Below, in pieces: positions 56,001 to 63,785 of a stretch of DNA of 64,000 nt (position 1 is its first letter; each line of letters starts with the position of its first letter). The notes below the pieces were generated by a model, which saw only the letters and a program-made list of their open reading frames with translations, searched no databases and was not told the origin of the DNA. Source of the stretch: a virus; IMG/VR virus record IMGVR_UViG_3300046535_000869, positions 1 to 64,000 of that record; one strand, written 5' to 3'. The translations under genes and the position numbers were made by a program.

Positions 56001-56354
56001 CTAGTGTGCGACTTCCTTCCGACTTGTCCGCTGGGTGAACCGGGAGACTTGCTGGTCCGGGAGCCAGGGATTGCCCTGGTCCGGCCGGGCCATGCGCTTC
56101 AGCGCCGCCTGGCGCTTCTCCGCCTCGGCGACCTCAAGCCGCCGCTTCTCGCCAGCCGCCTCCAGGAGGAGGTCGTCACGCCTGGCGTGAATGACCCTGA
56201 CCGGCTTGATGAGGGTGTCGATGGCCTTGTCCTGTGCTGAACTGAACAGCCCGACCAGGAGGCGCTGCGCTAGGCTAAGCGCCGGAGAGTACGCGAACGC
56301 CAGCAGACAGAGGCCAGCCAGCGCGGACCATAGCTCGAAGGGTGTGACCCTCAC
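56001..56354 (-). CDS. Membrane-anchored hypothetical protein
   Basis: A 117-residue protein with a TM helix near the N-terminus (LWSALAGLCLLAFAYSPALSLA) and a charged helical middle (LLLEAAGEKRRLEVAEAEKRQAAL). It lies just upstream in the operon of the KTSC gene end. Function unknown. Confidence 0.65.
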   Translation of the reverse strand: MRVTPFELWSALAGLCLLAFAYSPALSLAQRLLVGLFSSAQDKAIDTLIKPVRVIHARRDDLLLEAAGEKRRLEVAEAEKRQAALKRMARPDQGNPWLPDQQVSRFTQRTSRKEVAH

Positions 56355-56602
56355 GATGGAACCTGGTCATGGTTGAGCGCCTCAACCTCAGCGTCCGACA
56401 GCCGAACGCCCTTATGGTCCGGGTGCGAACCCAGCCGCTGGAGCCAGCTTCCCTTGGACGGTGCGCGGAGGAGCGCCGCGTGCATCTCCGCCGTCACGCC
56501 GTCGAACTTGTAGAACCGTCCGTCTTTATACTTCACGACCAGGCCAGCGGGCCGTAGCCCGACCGCCTCAACGTGCGAACTCGTCACCGTCGTCATCAGC
56601 AT
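56351..56602 (-). CDS. KTSC domain protein
   Basis: An 83-residue protein: VTSSHVEAVGLRPAGLVVKYKDGRFYKFDGV, then MHAALLRAPSKGSWL. The order S-x-I/V...F/Y..G-x-Y-x-F...A.S.G..L is that of the KTSC domain, a small RNA/protein-associated domain. It has an AAGGA leader and lies 35 nt below a candidate promoter. Confidence 0.85.
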   Translation of the reverse strand: MLMTTVTSSHVEAVGLRPAGLVVKYKDGRFYKFDGVTAEMHAALLRAPSKGSWLQRLGSHPDHKGVRLSDAEVEALNHDQVPS

Positions 56603-56636
56603 ACCAGTCCTTGTGGGTTGGGCCAGGATGAGGCAC

Positions 56637-56666
56637 AGGATAGCACCCTACCGGCCCAGCCGTAAA
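56637..56666 (-). promoter_or_regulatory. Candidate sigma70-like promoter
   Basis: On the minus strand TTTACG, an 18-bp spacer and TATCCT. It lies in a 73-nt gap between the 82-residue and KTSC genes, one of the few real gaps in this cluster. Match to consensus is moderate. Confidence 0.5.
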
Positions 56667-56675
56667 GATCTTCTG

Positions 56676-56924
56676 TTAACTTGCCGCCTCGCCCAGCCCG
56701 CCGGTCTTCCGCTCCAGGTGGGTCAAGGTCTCCAGGCAGAGCGCCTGCCAGCGGGTCGTGATGGCCGTCTGCCGCTTCGCCAGCTCGACCAGGTCGAGGA
56801 CCGTCCCGGTCAGCCGAGCCATGTGTAGCTCGGCCCGCATCTGGGTAATCGCTTCCTGCATCTGCCTGTCCGGGTCCGGCAGGACGCCCTCCCGGCTTTC
56901 GATCCGTACGCTGACAGGTATCAT
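56676..56924 (-). CDS. Helical hypothetical protein
   Basis: An 82-residue, mostly helical protein (MQEAITQMRAELHMARLTGTVLDLVELAKRQTAI). Family unknown. It stands 9 nt after the preceding gene. Confidence 0.65.
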   Translation of the reverse strand: MIPVSVRIESREGVLPDPDRQMQEAITQMRAELHMARLTGTVLDLVELAKRQTAITTRWQALCLETLTHLERKTGGLGEAAS

Positions 56925-56933
56925 CCTCGTCTC

Positions 56934-57185
56934 CTATTCGTAAACCACCGTGATGCCGTCCATCCCGGCTGCGTTGAGCTGCTTCGTCATCGCCTCCGCC
57001 GTGGCTTGCCCGGTCGCCTGAATGTACTGGTAGTACGCGTCGGCCTCGGCCTTCATCAGACGACGCCGCCAGCGGAGGTAGCGGTTGATCCGCCGCCGCG
57101 TCGGCGACCTGACCTTGACGAGGAACAGCGCCAGCCCGATGTTCGACAGATCCTTCTTCGTCTTCCGAGGAAGCCGGGTCTTCAT
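56934..57185 (-). CDS. Basic hypothetical protein, paralog of next gene
   Basis: The 83-residue protein starts MKTRLPRKTKKDLS and contains RRINRYLRWRRRL. The same RLPRKxKKxL ... RxLRWxR pattern is in the 109-residue gene at 57182-57511, in the same order, suggesting a tandem duplication. Strongly basic; nucleic acid binding is plausible. Confidence 0.65.
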   Translation of the reverse strand: MKTRLPRKTKKDLSNIGLALFLVKVRSPTRRRINRYLRWRRRLMKAEADAYYQYIQATGQATAEAMTKQLNAAGMDGITVVYE

Positions 57186-57511
57186 GCTGGCCGACTTGTC
57201 CCGGCGATGATGCCGATGTCAGGGCCAGCCCAGACGAGGCCGGTCTTCCGCTCCCAGCGGAGCAACCGGCTGACCAGCTTGTAGTCGCCTCTCCGCATGC
57301 GGAGCGCGAACGCACGCTTCGCCAGCGCCTTCTTCATCTTCCGAGGAAGCCGAGGCCCATGTTGACCGAGCACGGCAAGCTGTCCCAGCGGCTTACGCAG
57401 CCCGACGATGGCGTCCGTCGCCAGCCTGCCGTGCTCGGCCAAGTCCTTCATCGACGCCGTCATCTGGTCGACAGCCGCGATGATGAGCGCGGTGGCCTCG
57501 TCTCCGATCAT
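57182..57511 (-). CDS. Basic hypothetical protein with helical N-terminus
   Basis: Start at 57511 (ATGA overlap), 109 residues: MIGDEATALIIAAVDQMTAS, a helix, then RLPRKMKKALAKRAFAL and LVSRLLRWERKTG. Its C-terminal half parallels the 83-residue protein after it. Function unknown. Confidence 0.7.
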   Translation of the reverse strand: MIGDEATALIIAAVDQMTASMKDLAEHGRLATDAIVGLRKPLGQLAVLGQHGPRLPRKMKKALAKRAFALRMRRGDYKLVSRLLRWERKTGLVWAGPDIGIIAGTSRPA

Positions 57512-57630
57512 CGAATAACTAGCCAGCGCGCGATGCTCGCACCGATGAGCAGCGCCAGTGTGACGACCCAGATCGGCGCGTCCAGCTCGACGTTCAGTCG
57601 GCCGTGCCTGACGCTCACGTCGAACGTCAC
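57508..57630 (-). CDS. Single-TM microprotein
   Basis: A GTG-started 40-residue protein with GTGA overlap on the Tad2-like gene and its stop overlapping the next ATG. A beta-like start (VTFDVSVRHGRLNVELD) leads to one TM helix (WVVTLALLIGASIARWLV). Function unknown. Confidence 0.7.
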   Translation of the reverse strand: MTFDVSVRHGRLNVELDAPIWVVTLALLIGASIARWLVIR

Positions 57631-57878
57631 AGGATGACCCAGTCGTCCGCCGCGAGGTCGCCTTCGCTGACGAGTAGCTTGTGACCGCCAGCGATCCTGT
57701 CGCCGATGCTGTCCGCGATGTAGATGTGCAGGAAGCCGCCCTGCATGAAGATCTGGTCACCGTCCGGCCAGCTCAGTCGACGGGCGGACTGCCCGGCGAG
57801 GAGCGCGGTGATGAGGACGTCGCCGAATCGGCGCTGTGTCTTGGAAGCTGTCGGTGTAGCTGTCGGTGAACCTGCCAT
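57627..57878 (-). CDS. DUF2829/Tad2-like protein (anti-Thoeris candidate)
   Basis: The 83-residue protein has FGDVLITALLAGQSARRLSW, then a beta region (GGFLHIYIADSIGD) and an ADDWVIL end. This matches DUF2829: FxxALxxLxxGxxVxRxxW at the start and DL.A.DW.. at the end. Tad2 of this family sequesters the Thoeris signal molecule gcADPR. It lies beside a strong terminator. The anti-defence role is inferred by family. Confidence 0.7.
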   Translation of the reverse strand: MAGSPTATPTASKTQRRFGDVLITALLAGQSARRLSWPDGDQIFMQGGFLHIYIADSIGDRIAGGHKLLVSEGDLAADDWVIL

Positions 57879-57893
57879 CGTCGTCTCCTGAAG

Positions 57894-57922
57894 AAAAGCA
57901 GGCCAGCGCGGTGCTGGCCTGC
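57894..57922 (-). terminator. Rho-independent terminator
   Basis: A perfect 10-bp stem (GCAGGCCAGC / GCTGGCCTGC), 5-nt loop, then TTTTCTT on the minus strand. It ends the unit containing the Ig-like and small genes and precedes the Tad2-like gene. Best terminator in the window. Confidence 0.88.
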
Positions 57923-57932
57923 CGGTGAACGC

Positions 57933-58244
57933 TTACTGTTTGAACGGCGTGCCTGCCGCGAACGCGAACGCCGCCTCGTCGCCGACCTTGATCTCGACCG
58001 CGATGTTGTCGGTCAGGACGCCGTCGGTGACGCTCACGATGGCCGCGCTCGACAGCGGGCCGACCGCGCTCAGGAGCTTCGAGTTCGGGTCGCCCGCCGG
58101 GTCATCCAGCACCTTGACGATGGACTCGTCAGCCGACGTGAAGACGAGCGTGCCGCCCAGGGGCTGCGGGTTGCCCTTGCTGTCGACTGCACCGCCGATG
58201 GTGACGAGAACATTCTCGTCGGCTTCGATTGAGACATTGAACAT
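57933..58244 (-). CDS. Ig-like structural protein
   Basis: A 103-residue protein: NVLVTIGGAVDSKGNPQPLGGTLVFTSADESIVKVLDD and AAIVSVTDGVLTDNIAVEIKVG. This is a bacterial Ig-like (BIG2) strand pattern seen in capsid or tail decorations. A terminator follows, as for abundant proteins. It is the kind of protein that might decorate a virion. Confidence 0.65.
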   Translation of the reverse strand: MFNVSIEADENVLVTIGGAVDSKGNPQPLGGTLVFTSADESIVKVLDDPAGDPNSKLLSAVGPLSSAAIVSVTDGVLTDNIAVEIKVGDEAAFAFAAGTPFKQ

Positions 58245-58265
58245 GGTGACTCTCCTTGGTGGTTG

Positions 58266-58514
58266 TTAGATAGCCTGCTTGAATGGTTTACCGAACGTGA
58301 CCTTGAACCCGACCGCGACACCAGCCGACACGGCGTCGAAGACGTCCTGATACGGCGCGCGAACATCGAACGATACGCCGCTTCGGAGCGTGACCTCTGT
58401 GCCATCCCGGCCCTCGTCGCCCAGTGCGTCTACTTCGGCTGCGAGGAACATCGCCCTGTTCTGTCCGTGATGGTCGACCATGACGACGTACGGCCCGACG
58501 CGCTTCGCTGTCAT
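58266..58514 (-). CDS. Hypothetical protein
   Basis: An 82-residue protein beginning MTAKRVGPYVVMVDHHGQNRAM and ending VGFKVTFGKPFKQAI. The final GxPFKQ resembles the GTPFKQ end of the Ig-like protein after it, a shared tail motif. Function unknown. Confidence 0.65.
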   Translation of the reverse strand: MTAKRVGPYVVMVDHHGQNRAMFLAAEVDALGDEGRDGTEVTLRSGVSFDVRAPYQDVFDAVSAGVAVGFKVTFGKPFKQAI

Positions 58515-58630
58515 TGGCTGCTCCTTACTGCTCTGGCCCGAACCTTGAGACGCTGCACAGATCGGGCCAGCGATGCGACACGCCGCTTCAGGCCGAGAAT
58601 AGACGGGTCGCGTCCCTTCGTCTTCGTCAT
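58511..58630 (-). CDS. Small basic protein
   Basis: Start at 58630, 39 residues, Lys/Arg-rich helix (LKRRVASLARSVQRLKVRARAV). Its stop overlaps the next start. It is the first gene after the promoter at 58719-58748. Nucleic acid binding is plausible. Confidence 0.6.
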   Translation of the reverse strand: MTKTKGRDPSILGLKRRVASLARSVQRLKVRARAVRSSQ

Positions 58631-58718
58631 CGTACCGCCTTCGTGTAACTTCGATTGCGAGGTTGTCGTCGACCGGGTTGTCACGCCGGTCACATCATCG
58701 CCGTCTTCACGCGGGAGG

Positions 58719-58748
58719 ATGATAAGACCAAGCCGCCGCCGTTGTCAA
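58719..58748 (-). promoter_or_regulatory. Sigma70-like promoter after terminase gene
   Basis: On the minus strand: TTGACA, 18-bp spacer, TATCAT. It lies just past the terminase stop, in the roughly 120-nt gap before the small basic protein. -35 and -10 match consensus almost as well as those of the 35.7-kb promoter. Confidence 0.75.
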
Positions 58749-58752
58749 GTGA

Positions 58753-59967
58753 TTAGTAGAAGATCGGGAATGGCGCGCCGAACTCCAGGCTCGCCCGCGA
58801 CCCAGACGTGAACGCCGAGCGCGCCAGCGCCAGCGCGCAGACCGCGTCATCGTGCAGCCCGGACGGAGCCGAGTATCGCACGCCGGTCCGCGTCGACTCG
58901 AACTCGAATGCCTCCAGCTCGTCGACGATGACGCCCTCCGGGAATCGAATGGCCCGCTGCTGAATCGCGAGCGCCAGGCCCTCCATGATCTGCTGCTTCG
59001 ACGATGCGCTGAACTTGAAGCCCTCGTATTTGCCAGACGGGTTGCGCCGCTGGATGGCCTCGACTACCGGGTCGCCGACGCCGGTCGAATCAATCAGCGC
59101 GCGCGCGGTCCCAGTCGCCTCCAAGATCGCCGCGACGGTTTCTCCCCACGGCTTCTGGAACCGCACGAACCGACACGCGCGCCCGTCCTCGTCGAGCGCG
59201 ATGCCGACCGTCCAGTCGAAGGACTTCGCCAAGTCCCAGCCCCAGACAACCGGAGGCTCGTCCGTCAGATTCCCGACGCAGGCGCGAATGGCCGAGAGGC
59301 CGAACGGGTTGCCCGCGTCGTCCGACGGCTCCGCCAGGTACAGCTCCCGGAAGACTGCCTCTGGAAGCTGCTGCCGCGCGTCCTCCACTTCCTCGGCCGA
59401 CAGGAAGCCCGCCAGGACCGCGTCGTGGCAGACGATCTTCGCGTATGACATGTTCGGCGCGTGACTCTGCGCCTTGCGCGCGATGTGGTACGCCCAGTTC
59501 CGCCGCCCCTTCACGTTGCCGATGATCCGAACGGGACCTTCCGTCGCCGTCAGCGTCGACCGGACCGCGTGCCAGGCTTCCTCCTTGACGCGCGTCGCCT
59601 CGTCGATGACCGCCGCGTAGACGTCGTCGCCGTACAGGGAGTCGGGATGGTCCGCGCCCTTGCACCAGATGATCGCGCCGTTCTTGAGGGTCAGCGTCAG
59701 CTCGGTCTCGTTGGCATGGTAGACGCGCCGAGGGAGCGCATGCTTCAGCCGCCGGAAGACCATCTTGGCCTGGTCGCGAATCGGCGAGACCCACCAGAAG
59801 TTCTGGTGCGCCTGCCCCATCATCGCTTGCTCGGTCAGCCAGACCATGCAGCCGGTCGTCTTCCCGACCTTGGTCGAGGCTTCGACGATGCCGTAGCGGG
59901 CATCGCCGAACAGGGCCGTCAGTTGGTAGTCGGCGAGTTTAGGACGTGTGTACGTCCACGCCGTCAT
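58753..59967 (-). CDS. terL: Terminase large subunit
   Basis: The 404-residue protein has the packaging ATPase and nuclease signatures: Walker A EASTKVGKTTG (residues about 29-39), Walker B VYAAVIDEATR (near 117-127), a coupling motif IIGNVKG, and nuclease Asp in VWGWDLAKSFDWTV, ALIDSTGVGD and GLHDDAVCALALA. The order matches TerL. The small subunit lies upstream with a 4-nt overlap. Confidence 0.95.
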   Translation of the reverse strand: MTAWTYTRPKLADYQLTALFGDARYGIVEASTKVGKTTGCMVWLTEQAMMGQAHQNFWWVSPIRDQAKMVFRRLKHALPRRVYHANETELTLTLKNGAIIWCKGADHPDSLYGDDVYAAVIDEATRVKEEAWHAVRSTLTATEGPVRIIGNVKGRRNWAYHIARKAQSHAPNMSYAKIVCHDAVLAGFLSAEEVEDARQQLPEAVFRELYLAEPSDDAGNPFGLSAIRACVGNLTDEPPVVWGWDLAKSFDWTVGIALDEDGRACRFVRFQKPWGETVAAILEATGTARALIDSTGVGDPVVEAIQRRNPSGKYEGFKFSASSKQQIMEGLALAIQQRAIRFPEGVIVDELEAFEFESTRTGVRYSAPSGLHDDAVCALALARSAFTSGSRASLEFGAPFPIFY

Positions 59968-60362
59968 TGTGGAGAGGACAGATTGAGCGTGAAGGCCAGC
60001 GGTTCGCCGTCAGCTCCCGCGTGCTCCAGCTTCGTCGGCGCGTCCAGGCCCAGGAGCTTCGCCCGCCGGTCCATCACCGCGACGACCGCGCGAACGGCCT
60101 TCTCGTCGCCAGCCTTGACCTTGGGCCAGAGCGCCAGCACCAGCTTGTCGCACCGCTCCAGCTCCAGCTCGCGTAGCTTCTCGGCCTTCTTCGCCGACAG
60201 CGCCGCCAGCTCGCCGAGCGCGGCCTGGACATCCCGATACGCCGTCTGATGGTTGACGCCGAGCTGCGCGCCGATCTGCCGGTAGCGTACGCCCGCGATC
60301 CTTAGCTCCAGGGCCTTCCCGCGCCGCTCTATCGCCGCTTCCGATTGGCCAGTCTTAGGCAT
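59964..60362 (-). CDS. terS: Terminase small subunit
   Basis: The start is at 60362 (ATGCCTAA overlap with the methyltransferase), giving 132 residues. It shows a helix-turn-helix (RYRQIGAQLGVNHQTAYRDVQAAL) followed by a long coiled-coil region (ALSAKKAEKLRELELERCDKLV), as in small terminase DNA-recognition and oligomerisation parts. It overlaps terL. Confidence 0.85.
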   Translation of the reverse strand: MPKTGQSEAAIERRGKALELRIAGVRYRQIGAQLGVNHQTAYRDVQAALGELAALSAKKAEKLRELELERCDKLVLALWPKVKAGDEKAVRAVVAVMDRRAKLLGLDAPTKLEHAGADGEPLAFTLNLSSPQ

Positions 60363-61761
60363 CGATCTTCTTCGCCTTCTTCCCCGTGAACGCTTCCCAG
60401 CGGTCGATGGCAACCTGCACGTACGTCGGGTCCAGCTCGATGGCGAAGACCTTCCGGGAGGTCATCTCGCCCGCGATGATCGTCGACCCGGAGCCTGAGA
60501 ACGGCTCGAAGACCTCCAGGATGGCATGGTTCCGCATCGGCCGGGCCATGCACTCGACCGGCTTCTGGGTACTGTGAATCGTGTCGCCCGTCTTATCGCG
60601 CGTCTCGATATCCCAGACCGTCGAGTCCATCCCTTCAGGGAGCGCGTCGACCTCGGTGGAGCCGCACGTCTGACAGGTGTGGACGGTCGGAACAATCGGC
60701 CAGACCGTCGACTGGTTCCGCTTCCCGCCCCAGTGACCGGTCCGGTTGTCCTTGACCGCGTAGAAGCAGGTTTCGTGCTGCCAGTGGTAGTGACCGCGCG
60801 AGAGGACGATCCGTGGCTTACGCCAGATGATCTGGCTCCTGACGCCGAACGCCGCCTTCGTCAACGAGTCCTGGACCTCCGAGCAGGCGACCGAGGCGTG
60901 CCAGACGTACGCGACATCGCCAGGGAACAGCTTCCAGACCTCGGTCCAGTCCGCCCGGTCGTCGTTCATCACCTTGCCCATGCGGTCGGACTTGTTCACG
61001 CCCGCGCGCGTCCGCCACTCCGGGTCGTACTCGACGCCGTACGGCGGGTCCGTGACCATCAGGAGAGGCTTGGCCCCAGCCAGCAGCCGGTCGACCGCCT
61101 CAGCCGACGTGGAGTCGCCGCAGAGCAGCCGGTGCGGCCCCAGCTCGAACAGGTCGCCAAGCTGGATCTCGGTGTGCTGCTTGGCCGGGACGGAGTCCGG
61201 GTCGGTTAACCCACCGTTAGGTTTCGCGTCCGCTTCGTACAGCGCCGCCAGCTCGTCCTCGTTCCAGAAGGTGCTCAGGTCGACGCCGTCCGCCGCCAGG
61301 GCCTTCAGGACCTCGGTGTCCCAGCCGTCCGCCAGCTCAGCCGCCCGGTTGTCGAAGATGGCCAGGCGCGCCTTCTGCTCAGGCGTCAGCCCGCGCCGCC
61401 GGACCGCGATGATCGTGTTGCCGTCCGCCTCGACCACCTGGACCTTCGTCAGCCCGGCTTCGCCAGCCGCCTCGATGGTCGCGTTCCCGGCCAGGACGAC
61501 GTTGTCCTCGTCGATGACGATGCTCCTGGCTGCGCCGACCTCGTTCAGGGCATCCACGATGGTGCCGACGTTGCGAGGCGTGTGCTTCCGGGCGTTCTTC
61601 GGGTCGGGAACCAGGTCGGAGATGTGGGTCGTCGGGCCGTCGCCAGCCGAGGGAGCGACCGGAGGAGGCTGCTCGGTGACGAGCTGTGTCGCGCGCGGCT
61701 TGGTCTTCTTTGGCGGAACTTCAGCCTGCAGAGCGAGATGCGCGCCGTCTGACTCGGCCAT
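60355..61761 (-). CDS. ParB-like domain fused to DNA methyltransferase
   Basis: The 468-residue protein has a ParB/sulfiredoxin-like N-terminal domain (ISDLVPDPKNARKHTPRNVGTIVDAL; VIDEDNVVLAGNATIEAAGEAG, residues about 47-180) and a DNA amino-methyltransferase (residues 200-460): the catalytic DPPYGVEY (near 230) and the SAM-binding FEPFSGSGSTIIAGEMTSRKVFAIELDPTYV (near 410). It carries a Cys pair insert (CQTCGS). Motif order suggests beta-class N6-adenine or N4-cytosine methylation, which could protect phage DNA. Such fusions recur in phages. Confidence 0.92.
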   Translation of the reverse strand: MAESDGAHLALQAEVPPKKTKPRATQLVTEQPPPVAPSAGDGPTTHISDLVPDPKNARKHTPRNVGTIVDALNEVGAARSIVIDEDNVVLAGNATIEAAGEAGLTKVQVVEADGNTIIAVRRRGLTPEQKARLAIFDNRAAELADGWDTEVLKALAADGVDLSTFWNEDELAALYEADAKPNGGLTDPDSVPAKQHTEIQLGDLFELGPHRLLCGDSTSAEAVDRLLAGAKPLLMVTDPPYGVEYDPEWRTRAGVNKSDRMGKVMNDDRADWTEVWKLFPGDVAYVWHASVACSEVQDSLTKAAFGVRSQIIWRKPRIVLSRGHYHWQHETCFYAVKDNRTGHWGGKRNQSTVWPIVPTVHTCQTCGSTEVDALPEGMDSTVWDIETRDKTGDTIHSTQKPVECMARPMRNHAILEVFEPFSGSGSTIIAGEMTSRKVFAIELDPTYVQVAIDRWEAFTGKKAKKIDA

Positions 61762-61794
61762 TCTCGCCTAGAGTAGCACAGACCAGCCAGGTCG

Positions 61795-61923
61795 TCAGAA
61801 TCTCCGCCTCCAGGCGTACGCCCAGAGCATCAGCGGGAGAGGCCAGGGCGACCCGGCCATCCAGAGGACCGAGCCGGTCAGGAGCGTCAGGACGAACCGG
61901 TCGCGCGGACCGAGCCGCCTCAT
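61795..61923 (-). CDS. Single-TM microprotein
   Basis: A 42-residue protein with ATGA overlap on the helicase gene. A TM helix (FVLTLLTGSVLWMAGSPWPLPLMLW) ends in a basic RRRF. Function unknown. Confidence 0.6.
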   Translation of the reverse strand: MRRLGPRDRFVLTLLTGSVLWMAGSPWPLPLMLWAYAWRRRF

Positions 61924-63125
61924 CTCCGCCTCCGTGATGTCCTCGGCGCGCCGAGGTAGGTGTTCGTCAACTGCGTGTCGCCTGACCAGACGGCCCACTG
62001 CTCGCCGCCCTTGCCGCCCGCCACCAGCTTCAGGTCCTCGATCTTCCCGAACTGGTCGACGTTGCCGACCATGTCGACAATCATACCGTGAGACTTGCCA
62101 GGCGACGGCCGAACCGCCCGGCCGACCTGTTGGTAGTACTTGGTCAGGCTGAGCGTCGGGTGCGCCAGGACGACCGTGTCCAGCTCCGGGAAGTCGAAGC
62201 CGAGGCCCAGGACGCCGACGTTGGCGATGACCTTCAGCTTCCCGGCCTTGAAGTCGGTAATAAGAGCCGCGCGTTCCCATCGGCCGGTTTCCCCGGTGAC
62301 GACCTCGGCCTGTCCAGAGAACGCCGTCGCCAGCTCCTCGGCCTCGTCAACGTAGCGCGTGAAGACCAGAACGTGCTGCCGCCCGATGGTCAGCAGCCGC
62401 CGGACGACCCGCTCCAGCCGAGCACTAAAGGCCGTCGCTTTCAGGTGCGCCTTGAGGGACTCGTCGTCGAAGTCCGAGCCGGTCGTGTTCCGCTTGACCG
62501 CGCCCGCGTAGAAGCCCGGAACCCGGTGGTACTCCAGCGGAGCCAGGAAGCCCTGCCGGAACAGGTCGCCGGTCTGGGTCACATGCAGGACATCAGTGAA
62601 GACGCGCGGACGGGTCCGGGTCAGAAACTTCAGGATGGCCCCGCCGTAGCCGTCGACCGTCAGCCGGTACGGCGTCGCCGTCAAGCCGAGGATCTTCGCG
62701 CCCTGTAGCTTCTCGAAGAATTGCCGGTACATGGTCCCGGCGACCGCGCCGACCAGATGGGCCTCGTCGACGATGACGTACTTGGTCCCGGCGAACGGCG
62801 CGACATCGTTGACGACGCTGCCGATGGTCGCGAGGGTGATCTGCCCGGTCGTCTTCTCGCCCATTGATGCCGACCATACGCTCGGAGCGTAGCCGTAGCT
62901 CAGGAGCTTCTCGGCGTTCTGTTCGAGGATCTCCTTGGTCGGCTGGAAGACGATGGTCCGCCCGCCGAGCTGCGTCGCCAGGTTCGCGATGATGAGCGCC
63001 TTCCCAGACCCGGTCGGTGCGACGATGAGGCCGTGCCTTGGCTTCGTCGGCGACTGCGGCTGGGACAGGAACGTCACGCCCGCGTGAACGGCCGCTGCCT
63101 GGTAGCCCCGGAGCGCGTAGCTCAC
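61920..63125 (-). CDS. SF2 DEAH-box helicase
   Basis: The 401-residue protein shows SF2 motifs: Q-region LRGYQAAAV, motif I APTGSGKALI, Ia IVFQPTKEI, II VDEAH, III LTATPYR, IV VLVFTRYVDEA, V NVGVLGLGFDFP and VI QQVGRAVRPSPGK. In motif I the usual Thr/Ser after GK is Ala (GSGKA), an unusual change. A role in DNA replication or transcription is expected. The C-terminus is basic (RTSRRRR). Confidence 0.92.
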   Translation of the reverse strand: MSYALRGYQAAAVHAGVTFLSQPQSPTKPRHGLIVAPTGSGKALIIANLATQLGGRTIVFQPTKEILEQNAEKLLSYGYAPSVWSASMGEKTTGQITLATIGSVVNDVAPFAGTKYVIVDEAHLVGAVAGTMYRQFFEKLQGAKILGLTATPYRLTVDGYGGAILKFLTRTRPRVFTDVLHVTQTGDLFRQGFLAPLEYHRVPGFYAGAVKRNTTGSDFDDESLKAHLKATAFSARLERVVRRLLTIGRQHVLVFTRYVDEAEELATAFSGQAEVVTGETGRWERAALITDFKAGKLKVIANVGVLGLGFDFPELDTVVLAHPTLSLTKYYQQVGRAVRPSPGKSHGMIVDMVGNVDQFGKIEDLKLVAGGKGGEQWAVWSGDTQLTNTYLGAPRTSRRRR

Positions 63126-63319
63126 GCCGAGAACTCCTCGATGAAGCAGCCCGCCGGAAGGCCGCGACTGAGCGTGACGCCGATGCCGCCGGTATCAACT
63201 CGACACAGCCGACAGTCCGCCGGGACAGGTTCGAGGAAGGCCCGCGACTCCCGCTTGCCGTCGTCGACCGATGCGCCGACGACAACGTCGTTTTTGTTCA
63301 GGAGCACCCAGACCTTCAT
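63122..63319 (-). CDS. Hypothetical protein
   Basis: Start at 63319 (ATGA overlap), 65 residues: KVWVLLNKNDVVVGASVDDGKRE, then CRLCRVDTGGIGV. Possibly a small OB or zinc-associated protein. Function unknown. Confidence 0.65.
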   Translation of the reverse strand: MKVWVLLNKNDVVVGASVDDGKRESRAFLEPVPADCRLCRVDTGGIGVTLSRGLPAGCFIEEFSA

Positions 63320-63759
63320 GCCTTGCTCCAGTAGCCGTAGACGCAGCGCGTCCCGCCGCGCGACGGGTTGTAGATGTCGTGGATGACGCCGTCGATGACC
63401 GCGACGATGTGCTTGGAGCAGTTGACGACCAGCCGCCCCTTCGGCAGCTCGCTCGCCTTGAGATGTACCGTGCAGCCGGTCCCGATGCCCATCGTTGGCG
63501 TCCACTTCCAGCCGATCCGGGCCATGTACTTCCGCGTCGTCGGCTTATAGACGCCGGACTGCGAGGTCGACCGGCCCGCGCTTTTGCGTCCGCGCGTCAC
63601 ACGCTCGACCCGGCCGAGCGCGTCGATCCCATCCGCGACGACCTGATACGGGAGGCTGGTCGCGATGGCGATGGCCCGCGTGACGCAGTCGTTTTGCCGC
63701 TTGACCGACGGGTAGCCCGCCGCCTTCCGCCCGCCGTCGTTGTAGGTCCAGGTGATCAT
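63316..63759 (-). CDS. Hypothetical protein with NDCVTRA motif
   Basis: I place the start at the ATG at 63759, 9 nt past AGGAG, giving 147 residues. It contains QNDCVTRAIAIATSLPYQVV, GWKWTPTMGIGTGC, SKHIVAVIDGVIHDIYNPSRGG, an arrangement (Cys in NDC, His in SKH, Asp in HD) reminiscent of a papain-like cysteine peptidase fold. This is seen in several phage proteins of unknown function. Catalysis is inferred. Confidence 0.6.
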   Translation of the reverse strand: MITWTYNDGGRKAAGYPSVKRQNDCVTRAIAIATSLPYQVVADGIDALGRVERVTRGRKSAGRSTSQSGVYKPTTRKYMARIGWKWTPTMGIGTGCTVHLKASELPKGRLVVNCSKHIVAVIDGVIHDIYNPSRGGTRCVYGYWSKA

Positions 63760-63785
63760 CGTCATCATCTCCTTAGCTGCAGGGT

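Noticed and set aside
61767-61800. Promoter in the gap after the helicase-side TM gene (CTGACG-17-TACTCT)
   Set aside because: Match to consensus is too weak to report as a feature.
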